From contig LPNZ01006594.1 of the NCBI GenBank assembly GCA_001655205.1, positions 1-28,368 of the forward strand: 28,368 bases of DNA, written 5' to 3'. This stretch comes from Lenisia limosa. Its lineage: Eukaryota; Breviatea. The position numbers were made by a program, and so were the translations under genes. How positions within the stretch are numbered: the first letter of the stretch is position 1; each line of letters opens with the position of its first letter. Positions 18,208 through 28,194 of this stretch are shown piece after piece. The notes beneath the pieces are model-generated. The model was not told where the DNA came from, made no database searches, and was given only the letters and a program-made list of their open reading frames with translations.

Positions 18208-19285
18208 ATGATGGAGGAGGTCCGAAACAAGCGCTTTCTAAAGCACCAACCAAAGATTTCTCTTGGTTTTATGCCCAATGAGAAAGGTTCTGGAGGAGAA
18301 TTCTTCCTTTGCTACAAGAAGGAAAACTGCAAGTACGGCAACAGCGTTACTGTCCCAGCTGTAAGCGTGTAATATGTGCATTTCAGCCTTTTCGACATTA
18401 CCGGCAATATAGAGATTTCCTTTTTTGAAGCACAAAACTGTTATACTCACTTCCTCTTGCTCATTCTACCCCATATTTGACAACATTTTAGTTTTGTATC
18501 CTGTTTTGCTTGCCAATTTGCTTGTTTCTTGCCTTAACCCTTGATTTAGATCTCGCGTCAACAAGATCAGCAGTCTCCTGAGACTGTTACCCCTCCTCAG
18601 ACTCACACCACCAACAAGGACGCCTCTTCTCAAGTAGGTTCACCTTTTTTATTTCCTTATTTTCATTCACTTCTTTCCATCTTCGTGAGAAGGTCATCAC
18701 CCAATCTCGTGGTTATGACGAGAATGAAAAGCAAGCCCTCAAGATCCTGATCTCTGAAACCCCTTTCTATGCTGCTCGGTACATTTGATCTTACATGTTT
18801 CCCATTTACTGTTCAGTCTTGGAATGCTTCCTGCGTCGTCATCCAAGACCATGGACCCCAAGACATTCAAAAGCCACCGTCATGATATCTTCATCACTAT
18901 GGTCAAGGTTTGAGAGGAATTGGAGTGAATTCTTGTCATTGCTTGTTTATAACATGTTTCACAGTTGTAGGTCTACAACAACCTGCAGAAGACCCGTGTC
19001 CTTGACCCCCTCAAAGGTGAAACCATTGAGGTGTCAACTGACTGTCGCTGGTCGAAAGTATTATAGTTCACTTCTCTCCTACTATACATATTATATAAAC
19101 CTATACAACACTTGGAATTCAAGGTCTTCGCTGGTGAGGCCGAGATTGCTGAATGTCTGTGTCTCCTTCACGGTGCACGTCATCCAGGGCCTCAAGTCTA
19201 CCAAGGGTATGTGGACTGTAGTTTTTTTAAAAAAAATCACGTTTGTTTTTGTCAATCCAATCTTCAGATCCTTCAAACCTCCTTG
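18208..19285 (+). CDS. Multi-exon gene of unknown function (six or seven exons)
   Basis: Exons read consistently with GT-AG introns: 18208-18360, 18550-18633, 18690-18778, 18817-18907, 18971-19057, about 19134-19206, and a short last exon after an acceptor near 19267. Phases fit across all joins (the 18778/18817 join splits one CGT codon). Peptides include NEKGSGGEFFLCYKKENCKY, VITQSRGYDENEKQALKIL, KTFKSHRHDIFITMVKVYNN and FAGEAEIAECLCLLHGARHP. The predicted protein is about 240 residues, with a Thr/Gln-rich linker from exon 2 and no visible membrane segment. The last two joins are less certain, because exon 5 could also end at 19015 and exon 6 has a second open frame. The start may lie upstream (see 18143). 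No family is recognised. Confidence 0.6.
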
Positions 19286-19638
19286 AACAAGGATTATCAA
19301 AAATCAACATACTCCGGGCTCGATCCAAGCTCCTTTGAGTCATAGACGGAAGCATAACCCCTCGACTATCTTAAAATACAAGAGGGTTTCAGTGAAAATG
19401 GAACTCTGCTTAAATAACCCAAGTTCATTTCAGTTCAGTTCAAAAATATACGATATTATTTCAATGCTTCACTCTTAGAGGGGATCAAAGCATGCATTTT
19501 GGTCAATTTTCCACAAATTTTAGTCATAATTGGGATTTATGTTCGCACTCCGGTTGGTGTTCGCACTCAGGGGGTACGACTTCTGTCATATACATATGAT
19601 ATAGTATATGATCAATACTTGTGGGTAAAAAGAAGAGA
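19286..19638. other. Intergenic DNA
   Basis: Short AT-rich stretch after the unknown gene, with a small GTTCGCACTC direct repeat (near 19539 and 19559). Nothing else seen. Confidence 0.5.
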
Positions 19639-19894
19639 ATTTAGCTGCAAAAGTGTGGGTGGTTAATCGCATTTATTCAAGATACGGAACAACAAATATT
19701 GAACAGTCAATGCTTCGATTTCTCCTTATGTACAAAAATGACAAAATTACTAGAGACTATTCCCAGTTCAGCTCACTATATTTAAGTGAAATCCCCCAGA
19801 AAACCTCTAAACCCACTGTCGGCAACCCTCCCTCCGCGAACCCATTGTGCCTCCTAAGTGTTTATGCCTCTAATAACTGTATTAATACATGATA
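19639..19894 (+). repeat. Repeat family B, copy 3 (internally deleted)
   Basis: Shares the start (TTTAGCTGCAAAAGTGTG) and end (TATTAATACATGATA) of copy 1 at 14788-15172 but lacks the middle. Shared 3' blocks include AGAGACTATT, AGAAAACCTCTAAA and TGTCGGCA. Confidence 0.8.
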
Positions 19895-20584
19895 GATATC
19901 TATGGGGCTTTTGGTCCGGATCTCAGAGAGATCTAGCCAGATAAGTCACCATAGCTGTCTTCACTCAATTCCGTGTCACCTTACCACCGTATTCACATAG
20001 AAGAAAGGTGGAATATTTGTGTGCAATAACAAAAATAAAACAAAATTCAACAAAATGCAACAAAATGCAACAAATCAAAACCATCAATGAGTTAAGTCAC
20101 CAACCTGAGCTCAGTTTTTGACATTGGTACCAAATTTTTCAGAATAATCGCACTAAATTGAATAGGTTGCACAAATTGATATAAGACTGAGTAGGGCTCG
20201 GGCATTCCTTTAAAGAATAAAGCAAAGGACAATATCACTTCTTTCTGAATTATCATTTCTATTGAGAATGTCTGAGTTTTCGCGAAATTTTCCTCATACT
20301 GTAAGGAACAAATCGTCCAACCAGATATTCTGTCTTTTTTTACCCTGAACTCTAGCTAGTTGTGAGAGTTCACAAGATCGGGCGAAGAACATCCCACCAG
20401 AGTGCGCATATTAACCAACTATATTTCATAAATCACATATAATTTTGAAAAACAAAAAACAGACTACACTCATACTATTTTTTTTAGATTGGTCTGATCA
20501 AATGGTGTGACTCTCTGATGAATAATATTAATATCCCTTTCTTACGCTCATTTCTGACAAAATGTTGATATTAGATTATTATAA
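19895..20584. other. Intergenic DNA
   Basis: AT-rich with a short tandem of ACAAAATGCAAC-type units near 20039-20075. No gene or motif recognised. Confidence 0.5.
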
Positions 20585-21122
20585 CTACAGATAAAATGTA
20601 GCAAACAAACACCTAATCCCTAACATCATGTTTGGTGTCCCTTTACTCCTTCTTCTAATTTTCATCATCGGACAACCCCGCTGAACGGACCAATAAGGGA
20701 GTGAGTTATCCATGTGTGAGACGCTTCGTTTGGTTACTTTGCGGAGAGTCTTGACAACACAAAAGTACTCTCCGTCAATAAAGTAGACGGTCAAGGAAGC
20801 CTCATTGAGGTTGAAACATTTCCCAAATATATGAAAAAATGGGAGAGGGGGAAGAAACTGTTTATTCACCCCCCCCCCCATGATTATTCCTACAAAATAC
20901 ACCCAGAAATCAGAAAGAAGACAACGAAAGATACCGAGCTCAAGGAGATACCTAACGTGGATGCGCTTGGCAATGAATTTGGGAATCTATAAATAGAATA
21001 AGATGGTGATACTTTGAAAAAAAACCTGCAACCTACAAAGAAGTTGGTAGACTCGATGCTTTTGGTGTTGAGACCAGATTTATAAGACAAAGAGTCTACC
21101 GTATCGCACACAAAATCGTCCA
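20585..21122 (-). CDS. Possible two-exon minus-strand gene, unknown
   Basis: After a TTACTTTCAG acceptor, exon 1 (21122 to about 21037) encodes DDFVCDTVDSLSYKSGLNTK and SIESTNFF, ending at a GTAGGT donor. A TATTTATAG acceptor then leads into IPKFIAKRIHVRYLLELGIF, and the frame stays open to 20585. The later part includes NEASLTVYFIDGEYFCVVKT and TKRSVSHMDNSLPYWSVQRG. A C-run (20870-20879, G-run on this strand) suggests that the segment around 20870-20900 is an intron, as GTAGGA and AACAG sites flank it. The plus strand over exon 1 also has a fair open frame, so orientation is likely but not certain. No domain recognised. Confidence 0.4.
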
Positions 21123-21293
21123 CTGAAAGTAACGTGACGAGTTTTAGTTTAATGTGTTTTATGTGGTCTTTTCAGGTGTTTATGAATGTGTTTACTATCT
21201 ATGGTGTGATTGTGTGATTGATTTTTGTTTCTATGTTGATTATGTGTTTGTGTTTGGTTGTGTGTAATGTGTTTGATTAGGTTTGTAATGCGT

Positions 21294-21365
21294 TTAAACG
21301 GCTTCGACAACCCTTACACGAGTATCATATACCAAATCCACCACGGAAGCTTTCTTATCAGGTAA
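21294..21365 (-). CDS. Possible short exon, unknown
   Basis: After a CAGAACAG acceptor the minus frame gives LPDKKASVVDLVYDTRVRVV then EAV and TAA. A GTAAGG donor inside the CGT-GTA-AGG codons could end the exon early. It could be the exon before the 21122 exon, but the phases do not join simply. The plus strand also has a plausible reading (MRLNGFDNPYTSIIYQ). Weak. Confidence 0.25.
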   Translation of the reverse strand, partial: LPDKKASVVDLVYDTRVRVVEAV

Positions 21366-21629
21366 CTGTTCTGACAATTTAAGTAATGAGACTGAACTTG
21401 TTTTGATGTATTGACTTGAATCGACCTGGGTCTTGTTAGTTCACCAAGGAAGAGGGAGAGGCTGAAAGCATACCCGAAGGCCAAAGCCAACGTAACTGTT
21501 GTGGATCCCCCCTTATTAATAGGCTCCCATGATAAATGTAAAACATTGTTCAGAACCTTTTGTCAGTTTCACATTTTATCAGATGAAAAATTTACTCCAA
21601 GGTAGAATTATCCAGATGTACCATGACGG

Positions 21630-21870
21630 TATTAGTAATATCGCCATTAGCCGAGCTCGCGTAGTGGTGAAGAAGTGCCTTGACAACGCATCGGTAACCA
21701 CATTGTCCTTTTCAGGAATTCTTCTAAACCTTCAGTGCCTCAGCCATAAGGAGACTAAATGTTGATGGACATTGGTAACACCAAAGGGCATCACGAGTCA
21801 CTCGAACAAACCCGAAAACGACTTCTTATTCACCAATATCCTGACGAGAGGTCACAGAAAGGATAGTTCA
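21630..21870 (-). pseudogene. Ty3/gypsy pol remnant, RT core next to RNase H end
   Basis: On the minus strand, CDLSSGYW (about 21850-21833) followed by SGLFE-stop-LVMPFGVTNV (to 21768) matches the Ty3/gypsy RT segment DLxSGYxQI ... YEWxVMPFGLTNAP. Only about 60 bases further, EKDNVVTDALSRHF (21707-21678) matches the GxxNxVADALSR end of the RNase H domain. In an intact element these motifs are many hundreds of bases apart, so most of RT (including the YxDD box) and RNase H has been deleted. Frame changes and stops confirm decay. Nothing recognisable as integrase follows. Confidence 0.7.
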
Positions 21871-21899
21871 CGCGAGAGACCATCCGCAAACAAATCAAT

Positions 21900-22369
21900 T
21901 GTATGTTCGACTTGGTGTCAAGCAGGTGAGCCCATCACTGAGACTTTTCCAGATTTTCAATTACCTTTCGCACAGTGGAGTGTGGGGAAATATCTTCCAG
22001 TAATCATTCGCTATATCGTTGACTCGCTTCAATATTCAGGAATTATTCATTTCTCTTGTAGTAGAATACGGGGGGGAGGAGAGAGACGAGAAACCGTTGG
22101 GAAAAAAAAAAAAACAACCACAAGTGGCTAATCAAAGGATTAAACTAGAAAAGAGGAAATCTTGAGTTGTTTAGAGAGTATTAAGGTTGCCTCCAGTTGA
22201 GCTCCCTCACTAATTCCTTAGCTCGGAGAATTCTCAATTTTTTTTCCTCTTTTTCTAGTTAATTAGTTAATAGAAGCATATGTAAGAGAATAAGACGTTA
22301 TCAGGAAGTGATTAGTGTTTTCGTTGTAGTTTTCCATTGATTAACTCGTGTCTCTTTCCTCCTCCTCAG
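21900..22369. other. No gene recognised
   Basis: The first part may be upstream gypsy sequence, now unrecognisable. A GA-rich, then poly-A patch lies at 22068-22115. A palindrome-like TAGTTAATTAGTTAA lies near 22256. Nothing else supported. Confidence 0.4.
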
Positions 22370-22709
22370 CCTCACTCTTGTGTCTTTCCCGACAAGGGTT
22401 TTTCGTTGTCACCCTAACCCATGTGTGTCGCGTTTCTTGATACTGACCCTCTCAAAACCCACCAGAAAAACTCTTGGAAAGTTGAAACATTTTTGTATTT
22501 GTTCCATTGAAATGGCCCATCTGTTTATTTCTGGGAAAGATATAACTGTAAGTGAGTGGTCCAATCGTGTTATATCCCCCCAAAAAATAGCGTGCCACTT
22601 TCTTAATCAGGCTCTGAGTCATAAGCACAAGCAAGAGACCAAAATGGAGATGATTTATCCTCGCCTGGATGAGCGCTGTTCTGCGCCAACAGTCAGCCTC
22701 TTTGGTTGA
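22370..22709 (+). pseudogene. ORF fragment related to 3996-4110, unknown family
   Basis: The plus strand has PDKGFFVVTLTHV in one frame and VAFLDTDPLKTHQKNSW one frame over, aligning with PDKYLLLFVITLPHVAILDI at 3996-4110, so a small indel lies near 22425. A third frame stays open from 22380 to 22709 (ending in ERCSAPTVSLFG) and includes SGKDITVSEWSNRVI. It overlaps the homologous region in a different frame and may be accidental. No family is recognised. Confidence 0.35.
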
Positions 22710-23219
22710 GGAATTACTATGTTAATAGAGACGTAATCTAATGATGTATTGCCTCAACAATACATGATAACACCGCTGAAGACAGTAGTTACCTCGCAAA
22801 GTTTGGGGAAAATGGTATCCTTGAGCTTCCGTTTGAATGTGCTCTTGTTAATCATGTCCCCCCTCCCCCCATCAAGCCCCATTTTGTATGCATGAAAAGG
22901 AACTCTTGTTTTAGATTACGGGAATAGTGATCCAAAATGTTTGCATTTTCAACATACCAGAAAGCACAATGCTAAAAACAACGCAACGCAAAAAAGCTCT
23001 TGTAACCGCTTATAATCTGGGTCGAAAGAAGGTGGGCATAATCACAGAGGGTAGGATTCTTGTTGGTTCGGAAAATGAAAATATAATCATGTTGATCTTG
23101 AATTGATATAGAATCTGACATATCAGAAGTGAGTAATATGAAAGATCAACAGAGGGACTAGTGCCTTTCCAAAGTTGAAACAAGTTTTCAATATCATATC
23201 GAAAACTTTGATGGAATCA
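22710..23219. other. Intergenic DNA
   Basis: AT-rich with a C-run patch near 22857-22870. Nothing recognised. Confidence 0.5.
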
Positions 23220-23490
23220 CCACCATAGTGTGCTCACTCCTCGCTTGGAGTTCCACCACTTCTCCGCTCCGGCTCCCTTGCCGTCGTAACGTATCCGCAC
23301 CTTCACTAGTCTATCCAGTCTTGAAGCATAAGCATGACAGAGACCAATGTCTCAAGGACTGATTGTGCTTCAAATGCAAGAGGCAAGGTGCACTAGTGCG
23401 AAGAGAGATGATCATTGTGGTTCGTCAACATGACCCGTCACAAGCCGTTCGTCCATCTCCACCAAGGGTTGGTCCGGACAACGTCTCATA
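23220..23490 (+). pseudogene. Ty3/gypsy-type Gag zinc-knuckle remnant
   Basis: The plus frame reads SPLRLPCRRNV, then HDRDQCLKD, an in-frame TGA (23360-23362), LCFKCKRQGALV and a Pro/Ser-rich run to a stop. Gypsy Gag proteins carry ERxRCxxxGLCFxCGxxGHxxxxC. The TGA sits where the usual Gly codon is expected (GGA to TGA is one change), the first CxxC is present, and the His and last Cys positions have been lost. It lies 1.4 kb from the gypsy pol remnant but on the opposite strand, so the two are probably separate insertions. Confidence 0.5.
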
Positions 23491-23914
23491 ATATAGTTCA
23501 TAGTATGGATACCGCGTGGCCTTTGCTAAACCCATGTCTCTTGTGGTCATTATCTAAACTGCACACTAAGAGACTTAAAAGGGACATCAAGGGAGGGGGG
23601 GGATGACATGTCAAAATTCGTTCAGGCCACAATAGTGTTGCCTCTGAATAAACAGAAATCACTCCTTTTCAGATTTAATCCAGAGCTATGTATACTAGGT
23701 TAGGTAGGTAGTTAGTTGCGTAAAATAAGAGTGTTTAGAAAGGGGGAGTAATTTCTAAAAAGCTTCAACTGTCACTTCTTCCTCTGGCCCCTTCTACGGT
23801 CCTTTGATTCTCACATACTATTAATTTTGGATTCAAGCAATTCGTTCAAGGTTTTCGTATTTCAGAAAATTCATTTCATCAACTTAATTCTCAGCTACTG
23901 CCGTTATACTGTAG
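23491..23914. other. Region upstream of the PNP-like exons
   Basis: Expected to hold upstream exons if the PNP-like gene were complete, but none was recognised. It contains a G-run (23591-23602) and a short GGTTAGGTAGGTAGTTAG tract (23699-23716). Confidence 0.45.
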
Positions 23915-24336
23915 ACACGCCTACAAGGACTACTGTCTGAACGAGGTTGTGTTCGCCACCCAGGTCATGCGCGAGCTCGGTGATAAGGTGGGTCTTGTAT
24001 TCTGTCTTCATGTCGGTACTACCATAGACACTCATTATACCAAAGTCCGAAGGAATTCTCTGAATACAGTAAATCCTTAGTCTTCTTGTGTCACCCCCCC
24101 CCCAGGTTCTCCTCGCCACCAACGCTGCCGGTGGAGCCCAGGACGCTATGAGCTACGGATGCATCGTGGCCGTCAAGGACCACATCAACCTTGTCATACG
24201 CTCTCCTCTCGAGGGTAAGCCGAACCTGATCGTCTAGACTCTTCTGTCTGCTGTTTGGTGATAGCGTTCTTACCTCTTGACAGACACTCTCGCTGAAGCC
24301 GGGGTCTTGGCTACCCTTTTTGGTCTCTCCGGCTAA
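23915..24336 (+). pseudogene. Purine nucleoside phosphorylase-like fragment, three exons
   Basis: PNP cleaves purine nucleosides with phosphate in purine salvage. Exon 1 (23915-23987) encodes HAYKDYCLNEVVFATQVMRE then LGDK. Exon 2 (24106-24214) encodes VLLATNAAGGAQDAMSYGCI, VAVKDHINL, then RSPLE. These match the family core GRFHxYEGYPLxxVxFPxRV, LGV, TLxVTNAAGG, GDIMxIxDHINLPG and NPL. Exon 3 (24284-24336) gives TLAEAGVLATLFGLSG and TAA. Exon joins use GT-AG introns with consistent phase. Only about 78 codons are present against roughly 290 in the family. The N-terminal phosphate loop and the base-binding E and N motifs of the C-terminal half are missing, and the expected PGFSG after DHINL is lost. 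It is most likely a truncated copy or pseudogene. Confidence 0.75.
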
Positions 24337-24425
24337 AATTGACACTATTATTTATTTTTGAGGAATTCAAATAACTCAAATTCCTCAAATATCATATTTA
24401 AATCAAAAAAAAAAAAAAAAAAAAA

Positions 24426-24500
24426 NNNNNNNNNNNNNNNNNNNNNNNNNNNNNNNNNNNNNNNNNNNNNNNNNNNNNNNNNNNNNNNNNNNNNNNNNNN
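24426..24500. other. Assembly gap (75 N)
   Basis: Unknown bases following a run of 21 A, a place where assembly commonly breaks. The A run follows the PNP-like fragment by about 70 bases. Confidence 1.
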
Positions 24501-25055
24501 GAGTCGGGAAAAAGGGGCAAAAGCTGGTTTTTATGAAACAATCCCAACGGAATTATCCCCAGGGTTTTAGAACCTCCCCTGCAAGAACACCCTAAGAGAT
24601 ATGAGGTAAAGTAAGGAAATAGGTATATTTTCAATAATACCCCATCTTTATATTAATCTTATCCTTAATGGTACTGAAGGTGGGAGGGAGGGGTAATTAC
24701 GAAGGTGTGCAATTATTTGTGCTTTATAAGAGGATCATTAAAAAAAATATTCATTTAAAAAAGGTGATGAACTGAACTGGAACTGGCATATTGATCCACT
24801 CCCTTTTTTGTCCTTATTATTATTTCCGTGTAAAGTAAGAAGGTATATATGAAACATGATTAGGGTGCTCTGATGGATTGATCAAGTCAGAATAGATCGA
24901 TCAAGTCTTCCGAAAAGTAACCAATGAATGTAAGATGGTTAACATAAATATCAACATGTTAATAAATATGTCATAATTTGGAAGGAAATATTATGTGGTC
25001 CTTTTTTTGTTTAGTAAAATATATTTATATAATATATATATATGTTGGAATTTAG
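24501..25055. other. AT-rich intergenic DNA
   Basis: No gene or repeat copy recognised. Two GATCGATCAAGTC-type strings lie near 24880-24907. Confidence 0.5.
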
Positions 25056-25157
25056 TGAAAGATCAAAATGAATTGGTTTTAAAGCTGATAGATTCTTCCT
25101 GGATACTACTTTTCCAATATGGGAAGCCTGCTTATAATTTAGTAGAACTCGGTAGAG
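25056..25157 (+). CDS. Possible internal exon, unknown
   Basis: Between an AATTTAG acceptor and a GTGAAA donor the frame reads VKDQNELVLKLIDSSWILLF and QYGKPAYNLVELGR. It is AT-biased in codons, like the minus-strand gene 0.8 kb downstream, and could belong to a plus-strand gene converging on it. No flanking exon was established. Confidence 0.25.
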
Positions 25158-25890
25158 GTGAAAAGCTGAACTTAATATCATATAATACATATGTATATGT
25201 ATATCCTCATTCATATACATGTCCCAAAAGCAAGCTTGCAGTGGCCGATATCAAGTCAACATGAAAGATGAGATGACACAGTTAAACCGACTGGCAATAA
25301 ATTACACAAAAATAATACAGCTCTTGAAGGTAGTCACAAAACAAAACAAAAAAACATCTGACAGTCGAGATAGGAAAACTTTTTGTATACATGCTATGTA
25401 CATATATCATAGTATATCATAATAGAAAATTCCAACTTAGTTTTTCCTTCTCCCTCTGAAATCACTTGATAACTAATTTTAAAAATATTCTTGTTCCTCA
25501 AAAAATTCCAAAATTGAAGATGATTAAAAGCTTCTAAAGTGTTCGAAAAAAATATGAAATGAAAAAATAATCCGAGGTCCATTGGACATAATGACTGAAG
25601 AAGCTGACATACTATCCGCTCTCAGTGACAACCAGAGACACTCACATTACATTTTCCAAAAAAAAACACCATATTTACCCATCAACCAACCACCTTAATA
25701 ATAAACAGCATAAACAAATGAAAAGTTATATTCACAAAAATGAGTGCACATTGAATACTATGAAGAAGCGTAACATAGGAAAGATTATTATTCTCTGTTT
25801 CTTTTGTATACAGATATCCCAAAAGACACACTGTTGGTGTACAAATACTTTTTGTCCTCACACATTGGGAAATAAAAGAGTGGAGCCCAC
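25158..25890. other. AT-rich intergenic or intronic DNA
   Basis: Short TATATATG- and CATATAT-type runs. The minus frame from 25936 to 25682 is hydrophobic and has no supporting splice sites at its end. It probably is intron or 3' flank of the next gene. Confidence 0.4.
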
Positions 25891-27020
25891 CTGCTTGTCC
25901 AATGGTATAGACTGCAAGATCTTCCTCTGATAACACAGTGAAAGGTGACTTCCTAGAAAATATATCAGAAAATCGCCAGCAAACATTTCTTCTAATTTTG
26001 TTTCAAGTTCATTTAAAGTTGACAAGGACACTTCAGAAGATACAGAAATTGAAGAGTAATTGTCCATCATAATCTGCATAAAACACAATAAAAACATGAT
26101 GTGGTAAAGCAGAATTGTTATGAATCAATTCTATAACAGTTTGTAAATGAGGATAAGGATTCCAAATTACAGATGCATATACATTTGGTCTAAAAATAAA
26201 TACAAAAGGCAATTCCACCCAACCCATAAAACATTCTTTGGTCACGAAATACTCCGATTGTTGGAACCTCAATCAGTTCATGAATCCCCCCATCCAAAAC
26301 CATTGACACAAGTAGTTGAACATCAAAAGAATCAATTAAATGTTTCTACAAAAAGTGAGAAAATAGAGCCCTACCCCAGCTAGCTGAGATCTTTGAGAAT
26401 CCACCGTCCTGTCTGTTAAGGAAACAAAAATTTGTGGAGCAGAAATACAGTCTTCCATTCCCATTTGAAAAGCTCTTAACTCAGCAAGGAACCAAGGACT
26501 ATCAATCCCTAACACTACACCAACTTTTACTTGCTTGTCAAAAATGATAAGAAACTCCATCAAATAAAGGCGACTTTTTGGACTCCAAACATGCAAGGTG
26601 CCCAGCAATTCCCCATGAAACTGACGAGAATGTATAGAGAGATACCTACAGTTACAAAAAAAAAAAACATAATAAGGTTTGTCTTCAACAGGATATGGCA
26701 CGACAAAAGTTGCATTGCTTGGTCTTCCCGAAGAAAACAACGTAAAAGGAAGAAAAAACCAAGGTTTTCAGATCCTTCAAGAAGCAAAACCCTGCAACAA
26801 CCACAATGCTTGGAGTTGGAATCTAATGATAATTAAACAAAACCATTTCTTCAAAGATTGATAAGTCACCACAATTAGCATTTGTAACAAGAGATGTATA
26901 GTCAACTCTAAATTACCTTAACTGGAAATAAACTGAGGAAGATCTTCAAGAACTATCCTTGCAGAGTTTAAAATGTACTCATATCCACCATTCAATTGTC
27001 CTCCATCATTTTCAAACAAA
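25891..27020 (-). CDS. AT-biased multi-exon minus-strand gene, unknown function
   Basis: At least three exons join in phase 0. One (26620-26375, exactly 82 codons) encodes FHGELLGTLHVWSPKSRLYL, VGVVLGIDSPWFLAELRAF and TVDSQRSQLAG between a CGTCAG acceptor and a GTAGGG donor. The next starts at 26345 after TTTTTGTAG with KHLIDSFDVQLLVSMVLDGG and IHELIEVPTIGVFRDQRMFY. A later exon (26073-25891, 61 codons) has NELETKLEEMFAGDFLIYF and ends at GTGGGC. Between them a segment with RPNVYASVIWNPYPHLQ may be a further exon, although its joins are unresolved. Upstream, 27020-26900 reads FENDGGQLNGGYEYILNSA then RIVLEDLPQFIS, and about 26840-26680 is plausible but ambiguous. Codons end mostly in A/T, unlike the C-ending exons elsewhere in the window. 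No family is recognised. Confidence 0.5.
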
Positions 27021-28194
27021 AATATTAGCCCAATCATAAAAAATAAAAAACGGAAGTGAGTCTACGCAATAAAATAATAGGCACACCAAGACAAATATTA
27101 GCCGCATTTTATACTGCAATACTACTGTAGTCAAACTGCAAGCGGAACTGCAACTAACCAACTGCCAAGGGACCTAGTATAAAGTATGGGGGAGTCAACC
27201 CCCCATTTTTGGAACAATTGTACCAGCCCAAAAATATGACGTCATTGTCTGAATTTTTCTATTTCTACTATGAATCGAACTTTAAACTTTGGGGAGAAAG
27301 CGAATGATCCGCGTTTATTGCTTTACTTTTATTGTTTTGAGTTATTTCTTGGTAAAATAAATAAGAATTTGAAGCAAAGGCGCCCTGTGCTTCCGTAAGC
27401 TCATATTTGGGCCTAAATCGAACTCTATTGGCAGAAACACAAATTATTAATTCCTAAACATACAAATACTTCCAACAATTCACATAACTACTTCGATTTC
27501 AAAGTAACAATTCGGCACACAAGGAAAAATTATTACAGTGACGTGGACTTTGAGCTGTTCTAAAATTTTGAAAAAATGCCCCATATTTATATATCTATAC
27601 TCCTCCTAGAAGGGACTCCAGGAACCCAGAATTGTGGCGATCCTGGTAATCTTGGCCGATCCTGGGAAGCTTTGGTCCACTTTTGACCCAGGCAAGCACC
27701 TCTCTCTCTCCATATTTGTTCCGATATAAACAGCATAGGATAAGTGTCTAAATCTAGCTTACCTTCAATTTACCTAGGTAGAATTTTCCCATTCATTTAC
27801 GCTTCATTTGAGTTTAATAAGCACGTTATATCCACACAACTGTTTTTGAAACAGCCAACCCAGTGAAAATGCTCAATTGTCAGATTGGAAAAGGCCGTCT
27901 TCGCACGGTTATCTATATGCCTGGACGGGTAAACCCGATAAAACCCGATAATTTTTTTTCCACCCCAAATGTCTTAATTTTTTTAATTATTCTTCTTTTT
28001 CTTTTTATCTCTTATCCTTATTTTAGACAAACCTTCACTTAAACGTATTTTTTGGTAATAAGAAAAAGTAAATACTGTAGCTCATATGACAAACAAGTTT
28101 TTCGAGAAAATTAACATATCAAAACACGAAAAATATGATTGATAATGAAAACACAGCTTAAATTCAATTGAAAATTCAAAAATGCATAAGCACA
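27021..28194. other. Intergenic DNA
   Basis: AT-rich, with a short inverted repeat near 27185-27205 (ATGGGGG ... CCCCCAT) and two AAACCCGATA units near 27931-27950. It would include the promoter of the 25891-27020 gene and the 3' flank of the 28195 gene. No specific sites recognised. Confidence 0.5.

Noticed and set aside
24091-24345. Minus open frame over the PNP-like exons
   Set aside because: Antisense shadow; the plus strand has the family motifs and splice sites.
27185-27206. ATGGGGG/CCCCCAT inverted repeat as a terminator hairpin
   Set aside because: Rho-independent terminators are not expected in a eukaryotic nucleus, and there is no adjacent transcript end.
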